Source of the DNA: Labilibaculum sp.
GTDB lineage: Bacteria > Bacteroidota > Bacteroidia > Bacteroidales > Marinifilaceae
Assembly: GCA_016743925.1 (NCBI GenBank)
Contig: JADGFH010000165.1
Coordinates: 1 to 9,985, forward strand
Direction: 5' to 3'
DNA: 9,985 nt
This document shows, one piece after another, positions 1 through 7,009 of this stretch. How positions within the stretch are numbered: position 1 is the first letter of the stretch; each line of letters starts with the position of its first letter. The notes below the pieces were generated by a model. The model was given only the letters and a program-made list of their open reading frames with translations. It was not told the DNA's origin and ran no database searches. Position numbers and translations under genes: made by a program.

Positions 1-31
1 ATCTATTTGTTCGATATTTTTTTGCTGAACA

Positions 32-47
32 ATTCAATCGATTGAAC
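32..47. promoter_or_regulatory. Upstream operator O1, LacI-family-like palindrome
   Basis: ATTCAATCGATTGAAC contains a perfect 14-bp palindrome, TTCAATCGATTGAA, at 33-46 centred on CG. LacI-family repressors typically bind 14-20 bp palindromes with a central CG, and Bacteroidota often use this family to control hexuronate and sugar genes. The near-identical second copy, also upstream of the first gene, supports a real site. The regulator gene is not in the window, so the family assignment is inference. Confidence 0.6.
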
Positions 48-94
48 AGGTGAATATACATCCAACCATAAAAAGTTGATTTAAGATTGTCTGA

Positions 95-103
95 TATTTT
101 TTT
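95..103 (+). promoter_or_regulatory. Possible -7 promoter element of the sugar operon
   Basis: TATTTTTTT fits the first seven positions of the Bacteroidota -7 consensus TAnnTTTG. A TTG at 76-78 could be part of a -33 element, but the 16-bp spacing is shorter than the usual 19-21 bp, so the match is weak. If it is used, transcription would start near 108-110 and the downstream operator would overlap the first transcribed bases, as expected for repression. The same stretch occurs in the upstream repeat unit at 15-23. Confidence 0.25.
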
Positions 104-111
104 TAGAATCA

Positions 112-127
112 GTTCAATCGATAGAAC
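112..127. promoter_or_regulatory. Downstream operator O2, LacI-family-like palindrome
   Basis: GTTCAATCGATAGAAC pairs in seven of eight positions around a central CG; only the A116/A123 pair fails. Its centre lies 80 bp from that of O1. It ends six bases before the first ATG of uxaA, so a bound repressor would block initiation or early elongation. Two sites about 7.6 helical turns apart could allow looping by a tetrameric or paired repressor, which is an inference. Confidence 0.6.
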
Positions 128-133
128 AAGCCA

Positions 134-1792
134 ATGCTTATGAAAGAGAAGTTGATAAAAATAAGTCCGAAAGATAATTTACTAGTCGCTTTGGTAGATA
201 TTGCAGCAGGCGAAACAGTAACTTATCAGAATGAGGAATATCTGGTGAAAAATGGAGTTCAAGTAAAACACAAAATTGCAGAACTTGATTTTAACGAAGG
301 TGATATAATTGTAATGTATGGTTTTCCTGTTGGTAAAGCTCTTCAATTTATTGGAAAAGGTGAGGTGATTACCACAGAGAATATTGTGCATTATACCGAA
401 GGATTTAGCAAATCTACTTCTGAACATTCATGGACAGCTCCTGATGTAAGTGAGTTTGAAAACAGAACTTTCAAAGGATACAAACGAAAAGATGGTAAAG
501 TAGGAACAGCAAATCATTGGTTGGTTATTCCATTGGTATTTTGCCAGAATCGTAATATAAAAGTACTTCAAGAAGAATTGGAATCTCAATTGGGATACAA
601 GCACGAGACTTCTCATAAAATTAACATGGATGTATTGAAAGAAGCATCAGCAAAAGGTGCTAGTGCTGAAGAAATTTTAAAAATCGATGTTTTGAACTTG
701 AATAGTAAGAAACAATTTTCTCCATTTTTTCCAAATGTGGATGGAATTCGTTTCCTAACTCACGAAGGTGGATGTGGTGGTACAAGAGAAGATGCTATCG
801 TATTAAGCAAACTTTTAGCTGGATATATTGCTAATGCTAATGTTGCTGGAGCAACAATTATCGGGTTAGGATGTCAGAATGCAGAAGTGAAATATATTAA
901 CGGATTTTTAGAGGAGTTTGGTGTATTAGGGAAGAAGCCAGTTTACATTTTAGAACAACAACAAAGTACTTCGGAGCGTGATTTTATCGCAGAAGCAATA
1001 AAGCAGACTTATGCTGGCTTAATGGAAGCAAACGAATACAAAAGAGAAGACGCTCCACTAAGCGAACTGTTAATTGGTCTTGAATGTGGAGGATCTGATG
1101 GTTTTTCAGGTATTTCAGCGAATCCTCTTTTGGGTTATGTGAGCGATATGATTGTCACTTTAGGTGGAGGCGCAATCCTTTCTGAATTTCCTGAATTGAA
1201 TGGAGTAGAGCAGAATATTGTTGACCGCTGTGTAAACTCAGAAGATGCTGATAAATTCTCTGACTTGATCAGAACTTACGCTAAGCGTGCTGTTGAGTCA
1301 GGTTCTGGATTCGAAGCGAATCCTTCTCCAGGAAATATTAAAGATGGTTTGATTACTGATGCAATGAAATCTGCAGGAGCAGCATTAAAAGGTGGTGCTT
1401 CTCAAGTTGTTGATGTCTTAGATTATACCGAAGTAGTAAGCAAAAAGGGACTGAATTTACTTTGTACACCGGGAAACGATGTTGAATCAACTACCGGTCT
1501 TGCATCATCAGGAGCAAATGTGATTTTGTTTAGCACAGGATTAGGTACGCCAACTGGTAACCCTACAGTTCCGGTAGTTAAGGTTGCTAGCAATACAATG
1601 CTTTCCGATAAAATGAGTGATATTATCGATTTTAATGCGGGAACAATTGTAACAGGCGAATATTCTATTCGCGAAAAAGCAATTGAATTGTTAGAGCTAA
1701 TTATTAGAGTAGCATCTGGCGAAGAATTGGTGAAAGCAGAAGAGCTTCGTCAGTTTGACTTCATTCCTTGGAAACGTGGCGTTTCTTTATAA
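134..1792 (+). CDS. uxaA: Altronate dehydratase family protein (UxaA)
   Basis: Predicted cytoplasmic lyase that dehydrates D-altronate to 2-keto-3-deoxy-D-gluconate. Residues ~5-90 form the N-terminal SAF domain, with a candidate metal-binding His46 in VKHKIA. The catalytic part follows: FKGYKRKDGKVGTANHW (113-129), a Cys motif THEGGCGG (209-216), GLGCQNAE (244-251), the family signature CGGSDGFSGISANP (318-331), NPSPGN (396-401), TPGND (445-449) and STGLGTPTG (467-475). At 552 residues it is longer than E. coli UxaA (~495), but it has both halves of the family. ATGs at 134 and 140 are both possible starts and neither has a Shine-Dalgarno sequence. It is the first gene of the operon and is followed after 37 bases by uxaB, its usual pathway partner. 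GarD-like galactarate or fuconate dehydratase activity is the alternative. uxaB next door favours altronate. Confidence 0.9.
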   Translation: MLMKEKLIKISPKDNLLVALVDIAAGETVTYQNEEYLVKNGVQVKHKIAELDFNEGDIIVMYGFPVGKALQFIGKGEVITTENIVHYTEGFSKSTSEHSWTAPDVSEFENRTFKGYKRKDGKVGTANHWLVIPLVFCQNRNIKVLQEELESQLGYKHETSHKINMDVLKEASAKGASAEEILKIDVLNLNSKKQFSPFFPNVDGIRFLTHEGGCGGTREDAIVLSKLLAGYIANANVAGATIIGLGCQNAEVKYINGFLEEFGVLGKKPVYILEQQQSTSERDFIAEAIKQTYAGLMEANEYKREDAPLSELLIGLECGGSDGFSGISANPLLGYVSDMIVTLGGGAILSEFPELNGVEQNIVDRCVNSEDADKFSDLIRTYAKRAVESGSGFEANPSPGNIKDGLITDAMKSAGAALKGGASQVVDVLDYTEVVSKKGLNLLCTPGNDVESTTGLASSGANVILFSTGLGTPTGNPTVPVVKVASNTMLSDKMSDIIDFNAGTIVTGEYSIREKAIELLELIIRVASGEELVKAEELRQFDFIPWKRGVSL

Positions 1793-1829
1793 TAAATCAA
1801 AAATTGAAAAGAAAGAATAATAGAACGTA

Positions 1830-3281
1830 ATGATGAAATTAAATAGAACAAATAACGACGTTGCAATTGCTTCACTTCCAACCAAAGTGTTACAGTTTGG
1901 TGAAGGGAATTTTTTAAGAGCTTTTGTTGATTGGATGATTGATACCATGAACAAAAAGCAAAATTTTGAAGCTGGTATTAAAGTCGTTCAGCCAATCGAT
2001 CGTGGTATGGTCGATATGTTGAATGATCAAGATGGATTGTACACGCTTTATCTTCGCGGAATTCAAAATGGTGAAGCTAAAAGTGAGCACACATTAATCG
2101 ATGCCATCCAAGGAGGTATTAATCCTTATACTGAGAATGATCTATACATGGCTCAGGCCGAAGAGGAAAGCCTTCGTTTTGTGATTTCGAATACAACAGA
2201 GGCAGGTATTGCTTTCGATGCAAATGACAAGTTAGAAGACAAGCCTCAGAATTCTTATCCTGGAAAATTAACAGCTTTACTTTATCGTCGTTTTACTCAT
2301 TTTAAAGGTGAGGCTGCTAAAGGTTTAATTATCATTCCATGCGAATTGATTGATGCAAATGCAGATCGATTGAAAGAAATCGTACTAAAAAATGCTGAGC
2401 TTTGGAAGTTGGAAGCTGATTTTGTGAAGTGGATTAACGAAGCAAACTACTTCTGCAATACATTGGTTGACCGTATTGTTACTGGTTATCCAAAAGATAG
2501 AATGCCAGAAATTAAAGCCGAATTAGGATACGAAGATAACTTGGTTGTTGAAGGTGAATTTTTCCACTTATGGATAATACAAGCTCCAGAGCAAGTGCAA
2601 AAAGAATTTCTAGCTCCAGCAGCAGGTTTAAATGTGATTTTTACGGATGATATCACACCATACAAAAAGCGTAAAGTGAGAATCTTGAATGGTTTACACA
2701 CCATTTTAGTTCCTGTAGCTTACTTATATGGAATTGATGCAGTAAGACAAGCTGTTGAAGATGATGTTTGTGGTCGTTTCCTTAAAAAAGCATTGAAAGA
2801 AGAGATCATTCCATCTTTAGATATGGATAAGCAGGAGTTAGAAACTTTTGCAGCTGATGTATTGGATCGTTTTAGAAATCCTTACATCCACCATTTATTA
2901 CTGCCAATTTCATTGAATTCATTCTCGAAGTTCGAAACTCGTGTATTGCCAACTTTATTGGCTTATCAGGAGCAAAATAATGAAATTCCTCAGCGTTTGA
3001 GTTTTGCATTAGCAGCAATGTTGTACTTCTATCGTGGAAAACGTAACCTAGAAGAAATTCCAGTGAACGATTCTCAAGATGTAATGGATTTAATGAAATT
3101 GGAATGGGCTGCAATGAAGTCTGAATTAGAATTCGGTTCTCTTGTGAAGAATGTTTTGGCATACGATAAAGTATGGAAAAGAGACTTGAATGAAGTTCCT
3201 GGATTGTGCGAAACGGTAACTGAATCACTTCAGTCGATTCACGAAAAAGGAATGAAAAAGGCAATTGAATCAATGTTGTAA
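1830..3281 (+). CDS. uxaB: Tagaturonate reductase (altronate oxidoreductase, UxaB)
   Basis: NADH-dependent cytoplasmic oxidoreductase that interconverts D-tagaturonate and D-altronate. It belongs to the mannitol dehydrogenase family. The N-terminal nucleotide-binding segment is QFGEGNFLRAFVDW (22-35). Other conserved blocks are SNTTEAG (120-126), PCELIDANAD (170-179), FCNTLVDRIVTGYP (208-221) and RFRNPYIHH (347-355). The family catalytic Lys-x4-Asn-x2-His pattern is seen as K282, N287 and H290 in KVRILNGLH. Length (483 residues) equals that of E. coli UxaB, and similarity runs end to end from memory, so the call is firm over mannonate (UxuB) or mannitol enzymes. Consecutive ATGs at 1830 and 1833 leave the start uncertain by one codon. 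With uxaA downstream in the pathway but no uxaC here, its tagaturonate probably comes from the zinc dehydrogenase at the end of the operon. Confidence 0.93.
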   Translation: MMKLNRTNNDVAIASLPTKVLQFGEGNFLRAFVDWMIDTMNKKQNFEAGIKVVQPIDRGMVDMLNDQDGLYTLYLRGIQNGEAKSEHTLIDAIQGGINPYTENDLYMAQAEEESLRFVISNTTEAGIAFDANDKLEDKPQNSYPGKLTALLYRRFTHFKGEAAKGLIIIPCELIDANADRLKEIVLKNAELWKLEADFVKWINEANYFCNTLVDRIVTGYPKDRMPEIKAELGYEDNLVVEGEFFHLWIIQAPEQVQKEFLAPAAGLNVIFTDDITPYKKRKVRILNGLHTILVPVAYLYGIDAVRQAVEDDVCGRFLKKALKEEIIPSLDMDKQELETFAADVLDRFRNPYIHHLLLPISLNSFSKFETRVLPTLLAYQEQNNEIPQRLSFALAAMLYFYRGKRNLEEIPVNDSQDVMDLMKLEWAAMKSELEFGSLVKNVLAYDKVWKRDLNEVPGLCETVTESLQSIHEKGMKKAIESML

Positions 3282-3351
3282 AATTCACTATTGAATTCTT
3301 CGGTAAGAGTTTATTGTTCTTACTCAAGAAACGTAAACTGAACTAAAGCTT

Positions 3352-4194
3352 ATGAAAGTACAAACAATTGACTCCCATCAGCATTTTTGGAATTACTGTC
3401 CAGAAAAACATAGCTGGATATCAGATGAAATGGCTGTTCTTCAAAATGATTTTGCTCCAAAAGATTTGCAAGTAAATTTAGAAGCTATTGATTTTGATGG
3501 ATGTGTTGCTGTACAAGCAGATCAAACCGAAGCCGAAACCGATTTTTTAATTGATTTAGCAGAAAAGAATCAATTTATAAAAGGAGTTGTAGGTTGGGTT
3601 GATTTAAGAGCAGATAATTTACGTGAAAGACTAGAGTATTATAGCAAATTTCCTGTGCTAAAAGGATTTCGTCACGTTGTTCAGGATGAGCAAGATGATA
3701 ATTTCATATTAGGAGAGAAATTTTGCAACGGTTTTGCCTTATTAGAAGAGTTTGGTTTTACTTACGACATTCTAATTTTTGCAAAACACTTGAAGCCAAG
3801 TGCTGAGTTTGCCGCTAAATTTCCAAATCAGAAATTTGTGTTGGATCACATTGCCAAGCCTGAAATTAAAGATCAAAAGATGGAAGTTTGGGCTTATGGA
3901 ATTCGAAAAATAGCTGCTTTGCCAAATGTTTCTTGCAAGTTATCCGGAATCGTTACTGAAGCAGATTGGGCGAATTGGACAGAAGAAGACATAAATCCAT
4001 ATTTAGATGTGGTATTGGAGGCTTTTGGTCCTAGTCGATTAATGATTGGCTCGGATTGGCCAGTTTGTACTTTGGCAGGATCTTACCAGAAGGTAATGAA
4101 TTTGATTATCGAAAAAATTAAGAAATATACTACTGCAGAACAGGAAGCTATTCTTGGAGGTAATGCAATCGAATTTTATCAACTAAAAAATTAA
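3352..4194 (+). CDS. COG3618 amidohydrolase, probable L-galactono/L-fucono-lactonase
   Basis: Predicted cytoplasmic sugar lactonase of the amidohydrolase superfamily, COG3618, in which L-fucono-1,5-lactonase and related aldonolactonases have been characterised. The metal-binding start motif is D7-S-H9-Q-H11-F-W. Further conserved blocks are GFRHVVQDE (105-113), the His-containing LDHIAKP (164-170), LSGIVTEADW (197-206) and the catalytic Asp235 in GSDWPVC (233-239). The full length of 280 residues is normal for this family. It follows uxaB after a 70-base gap and is only six bases from the sugar dehydrogenase, whose lactone product it would open. The exact lactone (L-galactono or L-fucono, 1,4 or 1,5) cannot be read from the sequence. 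Family confidence is high; substrate is inferred from neighbours. Rhamnonolactonase is an alternative, but no rhamnose genes are present. Confidence 0.85.
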   Translation: MKVQTIDSHQHFWNYCPEKHSWISDEMAVLQNDFAPKDLQVNLEAIDFDGCVAVQADQTEAETDFLIDLAEKNQFIKGVVGWVDLRADNLRERLEYYSKFPVLKGFRHVVQDEQDDNFILGEKFCNGFALLEEFGFTYDILIFAKHLKPSAEFAAKFPNQKFVLDHIAKPEIKDQKMEVWAYGIRKIAALPNVSCKLSGIVTEADWANWTEEDINPYLDVVLEAFGPSRLMIGSDWPVCTLAGSYQKVMNLIIEKIKKYTTAEQEAILGGNAIEFYQLKN

Positions 4195-4200
4195 AACAAC

Positions 4201-5160
4201 ATGAAAACAAAACCGACATATATTAAAGGAGATTATAAAAACAGTAGTTTTTTCTCAGATCAAAGCCGTTTGGTTTGCGGATGTTCTGGTTTAGGTGGTG
4301 TATGGAGTCCTGTTGAAGAAAAAGATGCTTTGGAGTCTATGATGTATGCTTTGGAAAGAGGTGTTCGTGTTTTCGATACTGCTCCTTCTTACAACATGTC
4401 TCAAACTTACCTAGGGAAAGCTTTACGTCAGTGGACAGGAGAAAAACCATTCATTAGTACTAAAGTGGGTCGTTTAAGAGCTGAAAAAGCTGATGATTGC
4501 ATCGTGGACTATACTCCTGAGACAATGAAAAGAAGTGTTTATGAAAGTCTTGAGGTTTTAGGTATTGATAAAATTGATCTGTTATTTTTACATGAGCCAC
4601 ATTTGGTTCCAGTTGAAAAAATGGATGAGATTATGGATTGTTTACAATCTTTCAAAAAAGAAGGAATTGTTGATATGTTAGGAATTGGTGGAAATCCAAT
4701 CGATCGTTTTTACCCGCACATGATCAAAGATAATTTTGATGTATTGTCAGGATTTTTGAAAATGGATGCTTGTAACCTATCTGGTTTCGAAAAAGATATT
4801 CCTCAAATTCGAGAAGAGAATATTGCTTACTATGCAGCTTCTGCATTACACATGGGATTGTTAGGAAGACGTTTGGATACGTATAATGAAGACAGACCAA
4901 ATAATGAGTGGATCACGAATTTGGATGTAGATATAGCAATGAAAACAAATGAGATTGCAAAGAAACACAACATTCCATTGTCAAGATTGGCCTTACGTTA
5001 CTTATTCTCTATGGAAGAGGCTGATCGTGTAGTTGTTGGTCCTCATACCAAAGCTCAGTTAACTGATTTGTTGGATGCTTGGGATGAAGGAGTACTTAGC
5101 GAAGAGATCTTTAATGAGATTACTGAAAATGTAGTTTCATCACGTAAGGTGCTAGTTTAG
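4201..5160 (+). CDS. Aldo/keto reductase, probable L-galactose/L-fucose 1-dehydrogenase
   Basis: Predicted cytoplasmic NAD(P)-dependent aldose dehydrogenase that oxidises the anomeric carbon of an L-galacto-configured sugar to its lactone. It is an AKR TIM barrel of 319 residues with the complete catalytic tetrad: D59 and Y64 in FDTAPSYN, K88 in ISTKVG and H131 in LFLHEPH. The cofactor end is represented by the C-terminal RVVVGPHTKAQL segment (276-287). The bacterial L-fucose (D-threo-aldose) 1-dehydrogenases and plant L-galactose dehydrogenase are AKRs of this general kind and share relaxed use of L-fucose, L-galactose and D-arabinose. The six-base gap after the lactonase suggests coupled expression of consecutive pathway steps. 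Direction (oxidation rather than reduction) and the preferred sugar are inferred from context. Confidence 0.82.
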   Translation: MKTKPTYIKGDYKNSSFFSDQSRLVCGCSGLGGVWSPVEEKDALESMMYALERGVRVFDTAPSYNMSQTYLGKALRQWTGEKPFISTKVGRLRAEKADDCIVDYTPETMKRSVYESLEVLGIDKIDLLFLHEPHLVPVEKMDEIMDCLQSFKKEGIVDMLGIGGNPIDRFYPHMIKDNFDVLSGFLKMDACNLSGFEKDIPQIREENIAYYAASALHMGLLGRRLDTYNEDRPNNEWITNLDVDIAMKTNEIAKKHNIPLSRLALRYLFSMEEADRVVVGPHTKAQLTDLLDAWDEGVLSEEIFNEITENVVSSRKVLV

Positions 5161-5218
5161 TAAACAAGCTTGAAGGTAAGTATTGAGAATTAATCGAATT
5201 TAAACCAAAATACACAAA

Positions 5219-6628
5219 GTGAGCACAAAAGATAAAGTAGTTTCGAGAGCAGTATTAGTCCCGTTTGTTTTAATAACATTCTGTTTTGCACTTTGGGGAT
5301 TTGCTAATGATATTACCAACCCAATGGTAGAAGCTTTTTCCCGAATATTTAGCATGGGAGCCAGTGGAGGAACTTGGGTACAAGTAGTTTTTTATGGTGG
5401 GTATGGAGCAATGGCTTTTCCAGCAGCTTTATTCATTAGAAAGTATACTTATAAGGCAGGTATTCTTGTCGGATTAGGATTGTATGCCACAGGTGGATTG
5501 TTATTTCTTCCAGCAAGTGCTTTAGGAATGTATTATCCATTTTTGATCGCTTACTTCGTAATGACTTGTGGTTTGTCATTCTTGGAAACCAGTGCAAACC
5601 CATACATTCTATCTATGGGAGCTGATTCTACAGCTACTCGTCGTTTGAATTTAGCACAAGCTTTTAATCCAATGGGTTCTTTAACAGGAATGTTTATTGC
5701 GACTACAGTAATACAGGCTCGTCTTGATCCTCGTGGTGCTGAAGCAAGAACTACCTTATCACCTGCAGAATTTGAAGCGGTAAAAATGAGTGATCTTAGT
5801 ATTTTAAGTACTCCTTATATTGCTATTGGATTGGTGATTATTGCCATGTTTATCATTATTGCATTAGCAAAAATGCCTAAGAATGAAGATGCAGATCATA
5901 GCTTGAATCTATTTGGAACTTTAGCTAAGTTACTTAAAATCAAAAAATATCGAGAAGGAGTTATTGCTCAGATGTTTTATGTTGGAGCACAGATTATGTG
6001 TTGGACATTCGTTGTTCAATATGGGCAACGTATTTTTGTAAAAGGAGGATTAACACCTCAGGATCTTGAATCTGGTTGGCTAAGCATTGTAAATTCATTA
6101 GGATTTCTTTCCGATAGTGTAAGAGATATTATTGCTTCAGGAAAAGGAGCCAATGGATTGACCGAAGGAGCTGCTGCACATATTGCTCAGTTGTATAACA
6201 TTCTGGCGATGTTCTTTTTCTTAGTTGCTCGATTCGTATGTACTTTCATGTTAAAGTATATCAAACCAGGAAGATTACTACAGTATCTAGCAATTGGTGG
6301 AGTAGTTTTAGCAACAGGAACAATTATGCTGCAAGGAATCTCTGGATTGTATTGTCTAATTGGTGTTTCAGCTTGCATGTCTCTAATGTTCCCTACCATT
6401 TATGGTATTGCTTTAGAAGGAATGGGCGATGATGCTAAATTTGGAGCTGCAGGATTAATCATGTCAATTGTTGGTGGTACTTTCTTACCAAAAATTCAAG
6501 CTGCCATTATCGATATGGATGTTGTTTTCAATATGCCAGCGGTTAACTTCTCATTTATTTTACCACTAATCTGTTTTGTTTTAATCGCTTTTTACGGATA
6601 CAGAACAGTAAAAATTCACATGGCTTAA
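5219..6628 (+). CDS. fucP: FucP-type sugar:H+ symporter (MFS)
   Basis: Inner-membrane symporter of the major facilitator superfamily, FucP family. It would import L-fucose or L-galactose; E. coli FucP accepts both as well as D-arabinose. About twelve hydrophobic segments are visible. FucP-like blocks are LWGFANDITNP (25-35), LETSANP (122-128) with E123 at the position of the E. coli transport residue Glu135, RRLNLAQAFNPMGS (141-154) and SLMFPTIYGIALEG (388-401). It has 469 residues against ~438 in E. coli. The excess lies mainly in a periplasmic loop between TM7 and TM8 (~278-322). The start is GTG: an in-frame stop at 5201-5203 leaves no upstream ATG, and the next Met (36) would cut TM1. It follows the dehydrogenase after 58 bases. 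Confidence 0.9.
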   Translation: MSTKDKVVSRAVLVPFVLITFCFALWGFANDITNPMVEAFSRIFSMGASGGTWVQVVFYGGYGAMAFPAALFIRKYTYKAGILVGLGLYATGGLLFLPASALGMYYPFLIAYFVMTCGLSFLETSANPYILSMGADSTATRRLNLAQAFNPMGSLTGMFIATTVIQARLDPRGAEARTTLSPAEFEAVKMSDLSILSTPYIAIGLVIIAMFIIIALAKMPKNEDADHSLNLFGTLAKLLKIKKYREGVIAQMFYVGAQIMCWTFVVQYGQRIFVKGGLTPQDLESGWLSIVNSLGFLSDSVRDIIASGKGANGLTEGAAAHIAQLYNILAMFFFLVARFVCTFMLKYIKPGRLLQYLAIGGVVLATGTIMLQGISGLYCLIGVSACMSLMFPTIYGIALEGMGDDAKFGAAGLIMSIVGGTFLPKIQAAIIDMDVVFNMPAVNFSFILPLICFVLIAFYGYRTVKIHMA

Positions 6629-6638
6629 TTTAAAGGAA

Positions 6639-7007
6639 ATGTCGAATACAGATAACTACAAAAGATATTGTAAATCACTTTGTTTAAAGAATGATGACAA
6701 ACTGATTGAAGAATATAAAGAGGTTCATGCAGCTGGTGCTGCATGGCCTGAAATAACTCAAGGAATGTTAGATGTTGGTATCATTGATATGGAAATCTAC
6801 ATTGTTAAAAATCAATTGTTCATGATTATGGACACAATTGCTGATTTTGATCACGACAAAGCAATGACTGAACTGGCTGCCAAGCCACGTCAGTCAGAAT
6901 GGGAAGCTTATGTTGCTCATTTTCAGAACACTTCAATAGATGCTAGTGCCGATGAAAAATGGCAGTTAATGGAACGTATTTATAAATTAGGACTTTTAAA
7001 AATATAA
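6639..7007 (+). CDS. RhaM-family (DUF718) sugar mutarotase
   Basis: Small cytoplasmic protein of 122 residues in the L-rhamnose mutarotase family, which interconverts alpha and beta anomers of 6-deoxy-hexoses. The segment EEYKEVH (24-30) aligns with the E. coli RhaM segment that carries Tyr18 and His22, giving Y26 and H30 here. WPEI (36-39) matches the following Trp-Pro-Glu block, and Y54 and W88 are further aromatic pocket candidates. The gene begins ten bases after fucP and ends two bases before the zinc dehydrogenase, so it is firmly part of the operon. A purine run AAAGGA lies only one or two bases before the ATG, too close for a normal ribosome site. With no rhamnose genes nearby, the likely substrate is the imported L-galactose or L-fucose; members of this family are sometimes annotated as L-fucose mutarotase. 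Confidence 0.82.
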   Translation: MSNTDNYKRYCKSLCLKNDDKLIEEYKEVHAAGAAWPEITQGMLDVGIIDMEIYIVKNQLFMIMDTIADFDHDKAMTELAAKPRQSEWEAYVAHFQNTSIDASADEKWQLMERIYKLGLLKI

Positions 7008-7009
7008 AA

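Larger units (their letters stand above)
7..130. repeat. Tandem ~44-bp direct repeat (7-50 and 87-130) in the operon control region
   Basis: Two copies of one unit lie at 7-50 and 87-130, offset by exactly 80 bp. Each starts with TTGT, then two variable bases, then GATATTTTTTT (13-23 and 93-103, identical), then eight poorly conserved bases, then a 16-bp palindrome (32-47 and 112-127, 14 of 16 identical). By hand count 34 of 44 positions agree. The conserved blocks are the T-tract and the palindrome, and the base changes sit mostly between them. This suggests a duplicated promoter/operator module kept by selection rather than a neutral repeat. The repeat is read directly; the regulatory role is inferred. 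Confidence 0.75.

Noticed and set aside
2365..2374. Operator half-site ATCGATTGAA inside uxaB
   Set aside because: Only one arm of the palindrome is present and it lies in conserved coding sequence, so chance is the simplest explanation.
134..3281. Reading uxaA-uxaB as a galacturonate utilisation locus
   Set aside because: No UxaC isomerase or uronate transporter is present, while the remaining genes fit an L-galactose or L-fucose sugar oxidation route.
3282..3324. Two small hairpins in the uxaB-lactonase gap (AATTC/GAATT and GTAAGA/TCTTAC)
   Set aside because: The stems have only five or six AT-rich pairs and no T run follows. They could affect mRNA processing but are not strong enough to call a terminator that splits the operon.
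2872..3327. Open frame of 151 codons on the - strand opposite the end of uxaB
   Set aside because: It lies antisense to a well-conserved gene whose own frame explains the sequence, and its product looks like no known protein. The other antisense or shifted frames over uxaA, uxaB and fucP were dropped for the same reason.
5190..5201. 12-mer TTAATCGAATTT before fucP, repeated at 8373-8384, resembling the operator core
   Set aside because: It does not form a proper palindrome around CG and matches the operators poorly. A 12-mer made mostly of A and T can easily recur in AT-rich spacers.
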